Made by a program: the position numbers and the translations under genes. From an uncultured Clostridium sp. (GTDB lineage Bacteria; Bacillota; Clostridia; Oscillospirales; Acutalibacteraceae): 21,612 nucleotides of DNA. Below, in pieces: positions 15,853 through 21,612 of this stretch. The stretch lies in the NCBI GenBank assembly GCA_934717555.1, contig CAKUYY010000022.1:1-21612 (forward strand), given 5' to 3'. Positions within the stretch are counted from its first letter, which is position 1. Each line of letters opens with the position of its first letter. Under the pieces are notes generated by a model. The model worked only from the letters and a program-made list of their open reading frames with translations, searched no databases and had not been told where the DNA came from.

Positions 15853-15890
15853 AAAAAAGCGGCCCCTTCCTTTCATAGGAAAAGGCCGTT
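15853..15890 (-). terminator. Intrinsic terminator after spoIID
   Basis: GGCCCCTTCC (15861-15870) pairs with GGAAAAGGCC (15878-15887), two pairs being G-U, closed by one more C-G. On the minus strand it is followed by CTTTTTT. It lies 20 nt past the spoIID stop. Confidence 0.85.
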
Positions 15891-15907
15891 TCGAGAAAGA
15901 GAGACTG

Positions 15908-16921
15908 TCAAGAGGATGTCAGTTGTGTATTTGGATAATACCATGAAAGAATTTCCTGATAATCAGAACCCTGCTGCGCCATGTAGTTAGCGCCGTACTG
16001 GCTCATTCCTACGCCATGCCCATAGCCGCGGACTGTGAAAACAAATTTGTCTTCTGTATAGACCACGTCAAAATTGGCGGAACGCAGGGAGAAGACAGAG
16101 CGCATATCGCTGCCCGAAACTTCTTTATTGCCTATGGTAATACTTTTTACGGTTCCGGAAGAAGTACATTGAGGATCATGAATCCATGATTGAGGCTCTC
16201 CTTCCAGTACCAAATCCGGCCATTTCCCTTGGGCTGCGGCTTTCAACTCATCGGCGGAAAGCTCCACAGTGGTCTGGTATTCTGGAGCTAGAAGATCTCC
16301 GGGGCTGGGGACTGCTACCAGATAGTCCTTATCCCCTCCAAAGACATCCGCGCTGGCTTCGGTGGTTCCACCGGAGATTGCATGAAAGGCCGCTACAATC
16401 AGATCATTTCCGCTTGTCAAGACCTGTCCCATGACAGGCTCGATGGCGCTGGAAAGCTTTTGATAATATTCATCGAAATGTTCTCCCCAAGATTCCTGCA
16501 TTTTACTTTTGCTCCAATAGATTTTTCCGTTGGAGAGATCAGCAGAAAAGTCCGCCCCTTTTAAATCGGGAGTGGGGCTTTCCCGTTCCTGTTGGCGCAG
16601 ATTACTGTAATAAGTATAAGCGGCTACAGCCTGTGCTTTCAGGGCCTCAGGTTCAAAGGTGGGGGGCATTTCGGCGGCTACTCCTCCAATGGCAAACTCT
16701 TCGTTGCTCACTGTTACGATTTCGCCGGTAGTCTCATCTAAAATACGGAACGATTCAGCATCCACGGCAGGAGAAGCGGATGGAGAGGATCCTTCTGTGG
16801 TCTGGGAAGAATTTTCAGGTGGGGAAGCTTGGCCAGGGTCTGTTCCTCCCATAGCCAAAAAGGGGATAATCAACATCAAAAGGAAAAGGACGGAAATAAA
16901 AATAGCATGGCGTTTCATCAT
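15908..16921 (-). CDS. spoIID: Stage II sporulation protein D (SpoIID), lytic transglycosylase
   Basis: Membrane-anchored peptidoglycan lytic transglycosylase that, with SpoIIM and SpoIIP, drives engulfment of the forespore in endospore formers. 337 residues, close to Bacillus SpoIID (about 343). N-terminal membrane anchor at 6-24, then a serine/proline-rich linker; catalytic Glu84 in AAEMPPTFEPEALKAQAVAA; HAISGGTTEASADVFGG in the middle; GYGHGVGMSQYGA near the C-terminus. All are hallmarks of the SpoIID/LytB domain. Only one cysteine is present, so the two-Cys two-His zinc site described for the Clostridioides difficile enzyme is absent. Start ATG at 16921 with GGAG 8 nt upstream; a second ATG follows directly. 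Monocistronic, with no other sporulation gene in view. A SpoIID-domain paralogue outside sporulation is possible but the length and features fit SpoIID. Confidence 0.85.
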   Translation of the reverse strand: MMKRHAIFISVLFLLMLIIPFLAMGGTDPGQASPPENSSQTTEGSSPSASPAVDAESFRILDETTGEIVTVSNEEFAIGGVAAEMPPTFEPEALKAQAVAAYTYYSNLRQQERESPTPDLKGADFSADLSNGKIYWSKSKMQESWGEHFDEYYQKLSSAIEPVMGQVLTSGNDLIVAAFHAISGGTTEASADVFGGDKDYLVAVPSPGDLLAPEYQTTVELSADELKAAAQGKWPDLVLEGEPQSWIHDPQCTSSGTVKSITIGNKEVSGSDMRSVFSLRSANFDVVYTEDKFVFTVRGYGHGVGMSQYGANYMAQQGSDYQEILSWYYPNTQLTSS

Positions 16922-17079
16922 GGGTCAAGCTCCTTTCTGAATACTCTATATTTACATGTAACATAAAAATATTATTCATAATTCAATCCATTTTTTTAAA
17001 ATAAAAGGGAAACTTCTCCTTGTTTTGCATGATTTTTGATAAAATATTTCATATTTCGATAAATTTCCCACAATTCATA

Positions 17080-17108
17080 TTGACTTTGCAATAACGTTGC
17101 TCTAATAT
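17080..17108 (+). promoter_or_regulatory. Sigma-A promoter for citrate synthase
   Basis: TTGACT (17080-17085), 17 nt, TAATAT (17103-17108). Predicted start near 17115 with a leader of about 63 nt. Confidence 0.75.
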
Positions 17109-17177
17109 TTTAGTAATGAAGTAATGAAATCATGAATTGAAACGCGTTTGGAAAGAAGATAGAAAGGGGTGTTGAAA

Positions 17178-18542
17178 ATGGGAGAAACAATGCAGACAGC
17201 ACAGAAAAATAAGTTTGCCCATTTATGCGATGAGTTTAGAAAAAACAATTCTATAGATCCTTCTAAATATGAACAGTACAATGTGAAACGCGGTTTGCGC
17301 AATCAGGATGGTACCGGCGTTATGGCAGGGCTTACTATGATTTGTAACGTTCACGGCTATTTGGTGGCCGATGGGGAACGGATTCCAGATGAAGGGAAAC
17401 TGACCTATCGAGGTATCGATATTATGGATATTGTGAAAGGATGTGCAGAGGAGAACAGGTTTGGATTTGAGGAAGTAGCCTGGCTATTGCTATTTGGCAC
17501 GCAGCCAACCAGGGAGCAATTAAAAGGGTTTAGCTCCCTGCTAAGTGAATATCGGGAATTGCCCGATTACTTCGCCGAGGATATGATTATTAAAGCGCCT
17601 TCTAAGGATATTATGAACAAGCTGGCCCGTTCAGTGCTGGCATTATATTCATATGATGAAAATCCCGACGACTGTTCCCTGGAAAATATTGTGCGGCAAT
17701 CAATCCAATTGATTGCCCGCATGCCCACTATCATGACCTATGCCTATCAGGTAAAGCGGCGCCATTTCGATAAGGAAAGTATGTACTTTCATCCCATCGA
17801 CAGCCGTCACTCTACAGCGGAATCTATTTTGAATGCGATTCGTCCCGACCGTAAATTCACGGATGAAGAGGCCAAACTATTGGATCTTTTGATGATCATT
17901 CACGCAGAACACGGCGGTGGAAATAATTCTACATTCGCCACTCGTGTGCTTTCCTCTTCAGGGACAGATACTTATTCTACCATCGCCGCGGCGATTGGCG
18001 CACTGAAAGGGCCAAAGCATGGAGGGGCTAACCATCGGGTTATGCAGATGATGGAATGCGTCAAGGAAAAAGTGCATGACTGGGCTGACGATGACGAGGT
18101 GGAAGCTTTCTTAACCCGTATCGTCAATAAAGAGGAAGGGGATCACTCTGGATTAATTTATGGCCAAGGCCATGCGATTTATACCCTGTCAGATCCAAGA
18201 GCCGTGTTACTCAAGCAGCACGCCAAAAAATTGGCCGGGGAAAAGGGAATGCTAAAGGAATTTGAACTTTATGAGCGGGTAGAACGGTTGGCCCCCCAAG
18301 TTTTTGCAAAAGTAAAGGGGGACAAAAAGGTTTTATGTGCCAATGTGGACTTTTATTCTGGATTGGTTTATCAGATGTTGGGATTGCCTAGCATCCTGTA
18401 TACGCCCATGTTTGCGGTATCCCGGATTGCTGGATGGTGTGCGCATCGTATGGAGGAAGTATATACTGGCAGCAGAATCATACGTCCTGCTTATAAATCC
18501 TTAGTAGAAGGAAGAAAATATATTCCTATTGATAAAAGATAG
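17178..18542 (+). CDS. gltA: Citrate synthase (citrate/methylcitrate type)
   Basis: Condenses oxaloacetate with acetyl-CoA to citrate, the entry to 2-oxoglutarate and glutamate synthesis. 454 residues in the Si-type family, longer than the 370-residue Bacillus forms. Catalytic residues: His245 in HAEHGGGNNSTF, His281 in GPKHGGANHRV, Asp391 in NVDFYSG. GGANHRV carries His where many enzymes have Glu, consistent with the clostridial subgroup. Frame is open from GTG at 17169, but ATG at 17178 has AAAGGGG 8 nt upstream and is preferred. It has its own promoter and a long hairpin after the stop. No aconitase or isocitrate dehydrogenase gene is in the window. A methylcitrate synthase role is less likely without prp genes nearby. 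Confidence 0.95.
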   Translation: MGETMQTAQKNKFAHLCDEFRKNNSIDPSKYEQYNVKRGLRNQDGTGVMAGLTMICNVHGYLVADGERIPDEGKLTYRGIDIMDIVKGCAEENRFGFEEVAWLLLFGTQPTREQLKGFSSLLSEYRELPDYFAEDMIIKAPSKDIMNKLARSVLALYSYDENPDDCSLENIVRQSIQLIARMPTIMTYAYQVKRRHFDKESMYFHPIDSRHSTAESILNAIRPDRKFTDEEAKLLDLLMIIHAEHGGGNNSTFATRVLSSSGTDTYSTIAAAIGALKGPKHGGANHRVMQMMECVKEKVHDWADDDEVEAFLTRIVNKEEGDHSGLIYGQGHAIYTLSDPRAVLLKQHAKKLAGEKGMLKEFELYERVERLAPQVFAKVKGDKKVLCANVDFYSGLVYQMLGLPSILYTPMFAVSRIAGWCAHRMEEVYTGSRIIRPAYKSLVEGRKYIPIDKR

Positions 18543-18572
18543 TTGTACATTTTGGCGAATCCATGTTACAAT
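18543..18572 (+). promoter_or_regulatory. Possible promoter overlapping the post-gltA palindrome
   Basis: TTGTAC (18543-18548), 18 nt, TACAAT (18567-18572). The -10 lies inside the left arm of the palindrome at 18555-18600. Moderate match. Confidence 0.35.
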
Positions 18573-18608
18573 AATTAAGATTATTGTAATGCGGATTCGC
18601 ATTTATTT
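18555..18608 (+). terminator. Long hairpin after citrate synthase, probable terminator
   Basis: Outer arms GCGAATCC (18555-18562) and GGATTCGC (18593-18600); inner arms TTACAATAAT (18566-18575) and ATTATTGTAA (18580-18589); the three bases between include two G-U type pairs and one mismatch; loop TAAG. ATTTATTTT follows. It begins 13 nt after the gltA stop and ends next to the ribosome binding site of the following gene, so termination there would limit read-through. Confidence 0.7.
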
Positions 18609-18622
18609 TGGAGGAAGATACC

Positions 18623-19483
18623 ATGAAACTAAAGTACCTATGGATTGCTTTTGCTGTATTCCTGCTGATTACCATCCCGTTCCGTGTTTATCAAGTGGTA
18701 GCTTTGATTGATCCTAAGACAAATTTTTATGTGAAAGGGACAGAATTTACTTTGGGCCTTTTGATAGGATTGCTGGCGCTCTATACCATTGGGGTCTTGG
18801 TGCTTACTGCTTGGCGAAAAGATACGGTACGCCATATGGTGCATAAAAATGTTCCTGCGGGTATTTTTGCCGCTGTTGCGGGGCTATTGATGCTGACGGA
18901 ATCCGCCAGTGAACTGGTTAGTGCTGTTACCAATGAGGGGCAGAGAGTAGAAGCCTCTGTCCTCTCTGCCACCGCACTTTTAGCGGCAACTGCCTTTGTG
19001 ATAATGGCAATATCCTCTTTTGTCGGCAGAAATTTATTTGAACGGGTTCCCTTACTGGCCCTTTTGACCACGTTGTGGGGATGCGCCCGCCTGGTTATTA
19101 CTTTTTTGGGATATACCAATATCGCCAGCGACAGTTCCAGTATGTTTGATATGGTAGGGATCATATTTGCCCTGCTTTTCCTGTTTACACAGGCGAAACT
19201 TTTTGCCAATGTAGATAGCAAAAATACCAGCAAACGGCTGTTTATGCTGGGAATGCTGGTGGTAGTCTTTATTGGGGTATTCAATATTCCGGAACTGGTA
19301 CAATATATCATAGGGACCTTGCCATTGACGATAGATACATTTCTTCCCCGTATTATTGATTTATCTCTGGCTTGCTATATTTTCTGTATTTTACTGGAGA
19401 TGTCAAAAGAATATTTCTTGTCTGGGGCAGAGCAAAAAGTGGGTATAGAGGATTATTCTGATCTGGCGGATAAGCCGGAATAG
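18623..19483 (+). CDS. Multi-pass membrane protein of unknown function
   Basis: A 286-residue integral membrane protein with about eight hydrophobic segments, at roughly residues 6-26, 45-68, 84-104, 116-138, 145-167, 180-199, 208-235 and 244-262. A hydrophilic loop between the first two segments (DPKTNFYVKGTE) and an acidic C-terminal tail (GIEDYSDLADKPE) are the main polar parts. There are no transporter motifs, signal peptide or catalytic motif that I recognise; similar proteins occur in gut clostridia but I cannot name a family. The frame is open from TTG at 18608, but ATG at 18623 has GGAGG 8 nt upstream and is the better start. It sits behind a long hairpin, so its expression relative to gltA is uncertain. 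Confidence 0.8.
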   Translation: MKLKYLWIAFAVFLLITIPFRVYQVVALIDPKTNFYVKGTEFTLGLLIGLLALYTIGVLVLTAWRKDTVRHMVHKNVPAGIFAAVAGLLMLTESASELVSAVTNEGQRVEASVLSATALLAATAFVIMAISSFVGRNLFERVPLLALLTTLWGCARLVITFLGYTNIASDSSSMFDMVGIIFALLFLFTQAKLFANVDSKNTSKRLFMLGMLVVVFIGVFNIPELVQYIIGTLPLTIDTFLPRIIDLSLACYIFCILLEMSKEYFLSGAEQKVGIEDYSDLADKPE

Positions 19484-19650
19484 AAAAACAAATTTCTTTT
19501 GAAATCAGTCAGTTGAAAGTAAAAAACAGTGCTGTCCTTCGCCTCTCAAAGAAAGGATGAAAAAGCCTACCAAGAAATAACAAAGAGGAAGAAACAATCT
19601 ATGGATTTTACCGAAAGCAGAGAAAAGATCGTGAAATTGCTAACAAAGTC

Positions 19651-19679
19651 TTGTAAAATTCATAAAAATGTTTTAAAAT
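19651..19679 (+). promoter_or_regulatory. Sigma-A promoter for gap
   Basis: TTGTAA (19651-19656), 17 nt, TAAAAT (19674-19679), with A/T-rich DNA upstream. The leader is about 30 nt, with AGGAGG 10 nt before the gap start. Confidence 0.7.
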
Positions 19680-19714
19680 AGAGGCTAGAAAAATTATCAG
19701 GAGGTAATATTTTT

Positions 19715-20734
19715 ATGGCTATCAAAATTGGCATTAATGGTTTTGGCCGTATCGGCCGTCTGGTTTTCCGTGCTGCTGTTGCTCAGCCGGAAACCTTTGA
19801 GGTTGTTGGTATCAACGATCCCTTCATCGATCCTGACTACATGGTTTATATGGTAAAATATGATACCATGCATGGCAAATTCGATGGCACTGCTGAAGTA
19901 AAAGACGGCAAGTTCGTTGTAAACGGCAAAGCTATTGCTACTTATGAAGAGAAGGATCCTTCCCAGATTCCGTGGGCTGAGTGCGGCGCTGATTATGTGG
20001 TAGAATCTACTGGCGTGTTCTGCACCACCGAGAAGGCTTCCGCTCACTTGGCGGCCGGCGCGAAGAAGGTTGTTATTTCTGCTCCTGCAAAGGACAAGGA
20101 AACTCCCACCTTTGTTTGCGGCGTTAACCTGGACAAGTACACCAAGGACATGAAGGTTGTTTCCAACGCTTCCTGCACTACCAACTGCTTGGCTCCCTTG
20201 ACCAAGGTTATCAACGATAAGTTTGGTATTGTGGAAGGTCTGATGACCACTGTTCACTCCACCACCGCTACCCAGAAGACTGTTGATGGTCCTTCTAAGA
20301 AAGACTGGAGAGGCGGCCGCGCTGCTGCCGGCAACATCATTCCTTCTTCTACTGGTGCTGCAAAAGCTTGCGCTCTGGTTATTCCGGAAGTGAAGGGTAA
20401 GCTGACTGGTATGGCTTTCCGCGTTCCCACTCTGGATGTTTCCGTTGTGGACTTGACCTGCCGTCTGGAGAAGACCACCACCATGGAAGAGATCAACGCC
20501 GCTATCAAAGAGGCTTCTGAGACTTACATGAAGGGTATCTTGGGCTACACTGAGGACGCTGTAGTTTCCTCTGACTTCCTGACCGATTCCAGAACTTCTA
20601 TCTACGATGCAACCGCTGGTATTGCTCTGAACGGCAACTTCTTCAAGCTGGTTTCTTGGTATGATAACGAATGGGGTTACAGCAACAAGGTGCTGGATCT
20701 CATTAAGCACATGGTAGAGGTTGACAATCAATAA
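19715..20734 (+). CDS. gap: Glyceraldehyde-3-phosphate dehydrogenase, NAD-dependent
   Basis: Glycolytic enzyme that oxidises and phosphorylates glyceraldehyde 3-phosphate to 1,3-bisphosphoglycerate. 339 residues, normal length. Rossmann motif GINGFGRIGR (6-15); Asp35 in INDP binds the NAD ribose and marks NAD preference; catalytic Cys154 in SNASCTTNC; His181 in TVHSTTATQ; C-terminal WYDNEWGYSN. Codon use differs from its neighbours: strongly biased towards a few codons (GCT, GGC, AAG, TTC, ACC), as expected for a very highly expressed gene. The bias also opens a 344-codon frame on the opposite strand that is not a gene. Monocistronic: strong promoter, AGGAGG site and a perfect terminator. Confidence 0.98.
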   Translation: MAIKIGINGFGRIGRLVFRAAVAQPETFEVVGINDPFIDPDYMVYMVKYDTMHGKFDGTAEVKDGKFVVNGKAIATYEEKDPSQIPWAECGADYVVESTGVFCTTEKASAHLAAGAKKVVISAPAKDKETPTFVCGVNLDKYTKDMKVVSNASCTTNCLAPLTKVINDKFGIVEGLMTTVHSTTATQKTVDGPSKKDWRGGRAAAGNIIPSSTGAAKACALVIPEVKGKLTGMAFRVPTLDVSVVDLTCRLEKTTTMEEINAAIKEASETYMKGILGYTEDAVVSSDFLTDSRTSIYDATAGIALNGNFFKLVSWYDNEWGYSNKVLDLIKHMVEVDNQ

Positions 20735-20762
20735 TTCTTTTTGATCTTACAAGAGAATTTAT

Positions 20763-20802
20763 AAAAAACTCCCCTATCCTAAAAAGGATAGGGGAGTTTT
20801 TT
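20763..20802 (+). terminator. Perfect intrinsic terminator after gap
   Basis: A 17-bp perfect inverted repeat (20763-20779 with 20786-20802), core CTCCCCTATCC/GGATAGGGGAG, loop TAAAAA, with T6 on plus and the matching A6 making it symmetric. Confidence 0.95.
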
Positions 20803-21129
20803 GCTTTTTAGGTAAGGTTAAGGTTGGTCTATGGGAAGTAGTATTGTAGCAAAATATTTAATTTTAATTATATATTAATCTATAATTTGTTAAAAATTTT
20901 TTCTAAAGTAGAAAAAGAAGTAAAAATTAATTAGAAAACGAAATTTGGAAAAATTGATAGCTTGCACAAAAGAAAACGAGATTCGACAAAACCTTTATGG
21001 TAATATAACAGACGGGTTTTTTTGAACCTTTGCAAGACTTATACATATATCAATGGTTTATTATATGCATGTTGTATAAATAAAAAACGTTAGAAATAGA
21101 ACTCTTTTAAGAAAACAACCAAAAAGCAC
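20803..21129. other. AT-rich intergenic region upstream of glgB
   Basis: About 330 bases of very AT-rich DNA with no coding frame. It holds an imperfect direct repeat (20934-20953 and 20972-20991, 16 of 20 bases identical, core GAAAACGA-ATT) and a secondary promoter-like pair TTCGAC/TATAAC at 20983-21009. No RNA gene was recognised. Confidence 0.5.
20934..20991. repeat. Imperfect 20-bp direct repeat upstream of glgB
   Basis: Copies at 20934-20953 and 20972-20991 share GAAAACGA, ATT and a terminal AAAA at the same spacing; the start-to-start distance is 38 bp. Possible regulator sites, or chance similarity in AT-rich DNA. Confidence 0.35.
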
Positions 21130-21158
21130 TTGAAATTCAAGGCAATACTTGCTATTAT
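21130..21158 (+). promoter_or_regulatory. Sigma-A promoter for glgB with a palindrome over the -35
   Basis: TTGAAA (21130-21135), 17 nt, TATTAT (21153-21158). The palindrome CTTGAA-A-TTCAAG (21129-21141) covers the -35 box and could be a repressor site. Leader of about 35 nt. Confidence 0.65.
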
Positions 21159-21198
21159 ATAAATATAAGAAAAATATTGGAGTAAGGAGTTGTAAAAA

Positions 21199-21612
21199 AT
21201 GCAGGTCGCCAACATGATGGATCAGGAAGAATTAAAATTATTCCACCAAGGTTCCAGCTTTAAAGCCTATGAATATATGGGCTCTCATCACATGACAGCG
21301 GATGGAAAAGAGGGCGTCGTATTTCGCGTTTGGGCTCCCAATGCTCTGTCGGTATCTGTAGTAGGAGATTTTAACCAGTGGGACCGGACAGCTCACACCA
21401 TGACAAAAATCAGTGGGGGCGGTGTGTGGGAGTGCTTTATCCCCGACCTTATCAAGGAATATGATGTTTACAAATATAGCATAGAGAGTCCGACAAAAGA
21501 GATTTTACTGAAAACGGATCCCTATGGCTACCATTGTGAAACTCGCCCTGCCAATGGGACAAAGTTTTATGACATAGAGGGATATGAGTGGCATGATGAA
21601 GACTGGTATAAG
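21199..21612 (+). CDS. glgB: 1,4-alpha-glucan branching enzyme, N-terminal part (3' end beyond window)
   Basis: The first 138 codons of a branching enzyme, which cuts alpha-1,4 glucan and rejoins it as alpha-1,6 branches during glycogen synthesis. The visible part is the N-terminal family signature (FHQGSSFKAYEYMGSH) followed by a CBM48 domain: VVFRVWAPNALSVSVVGDFNQW, then GVWECFIPD and YKYSIESP, and KTDPYGYHCETRP which leads to the catalytic barrel beyond the edge. Catalytic residues are not in view. Start ATG at 21199 with AAGGAG 8 nt upstream; ATGs a few codons later are less well placed. It has its own promoter and follows gap; other glg genes may lie to the right. Confidence 0.92.
   Translation, partial: MQVANMMDQEELKLFHQGSSFKAYEYMGSHHMTADGKEGVVFRVWAPNALSVSVVGDFNQWDRTAHTMTKISGGGVWECFIPDLIKEYDVYKYSIESPTKEILLKTDPYGYHCETRPANGTKFYDIEGYEWHDEDWYK

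Noticed and set aside
17072..17080. A third AATTCATAT next to the citrate synthase -35, as a MarR site
   Set aside because: A 9-mer of only A, T and one C recurs by chance in AT-rich promoters; single copy and no link to the exporter.
19601..19681. 26-codon frame (MDFTESREKIVKLL...) just before gap
   Set aside because: It overlaps the gap promoter and its only purine-rich site is 12-13 nt away; probably chance, though a small peptide cannot be fully excluded.
19697..20731. 344-codon open frame on the minus strand opposite gap
   Set aside because: It mirrors gap almost exactly, has no ribosome binding site, and arises from the strong codon bias of a highly expressed GAPDH gene; gap itself has full catalytic motifs.

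Overview
The window looks like chromosomal DNA from an anaerobic, spore-forming low-to-mid-GC Firmicute, most likely a clostridium of the Oscillospiraceae/Ruminococcaceae type. This rests on a spoIID gene, strong AGGAGG ribosome binding sites, consensus sigma-A promoters with AT-rich upstream DNA, frequent GTG/TTG starts, and the family character of the MnmA, GAPDH, citrate synthase and M16 proteases. The species cannot be named from the sequence alone. No rRNA, tRNA, CRISPR array, insertion sequence or prophage gene was seen.

Layout. Positions 1-2223 (minus) hold a YmfF/YmfH-like M16 protease pair: a pseudo-enzyme followed by an active HXXEH partner that runs off the left edge. A small lipoprotein gene follows (2618-2962, minus). 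Positions 3126-7396 (minus) encode an ABC exporter: an ATPase translationally linked to a giant 1190-residue FtsX-type permease carrying about 370 residues of coiled coil. Divergent from it (7556-8830, plus) are a MarR regulator and a PF06541-type membrane protein. A shared bidirectional terminator then separates them from mnmA (tRNA 2-thiolation, minus). Positions 10032-11909 (minus) hold a two-gene operon: a DUF2804 protein and a zinc-ribbon membrane protein.

Positions 12160-15371 (minus) are the branched-chain amino acid operon ilvB-ilvN-ilvC. It has a near-consensus promoter, a leader too short for a T-box, and inverted repeats that look like operators. spoIID (minus) lies upstream of it. 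The right third reads on the plus strand: citrate synthase, an uncharacterised multi-pass membrane protein, gap (GAPDH, highly expressed codon style) and the start of glgB (glycogen branching enzyme).

How the parts relate. ilvBNC uses pyruvate, while gap, citrate synthase and glgB belong to central carbon flow (glycolysis, entry to 2-oxoglutarate synthesis, glycogen storage). The proteases, ABC exporter with its regulator, lipoprotein and zinc-ribbon protein form an envelope-associated group. The least explained parts are the exporter/MarR/PF06541 locus, the DUF2804/zinc-ribbon operon, the ilv upstream repeats, and the 46-bp palindrome between citrate synthase and the unknown membrane protein.
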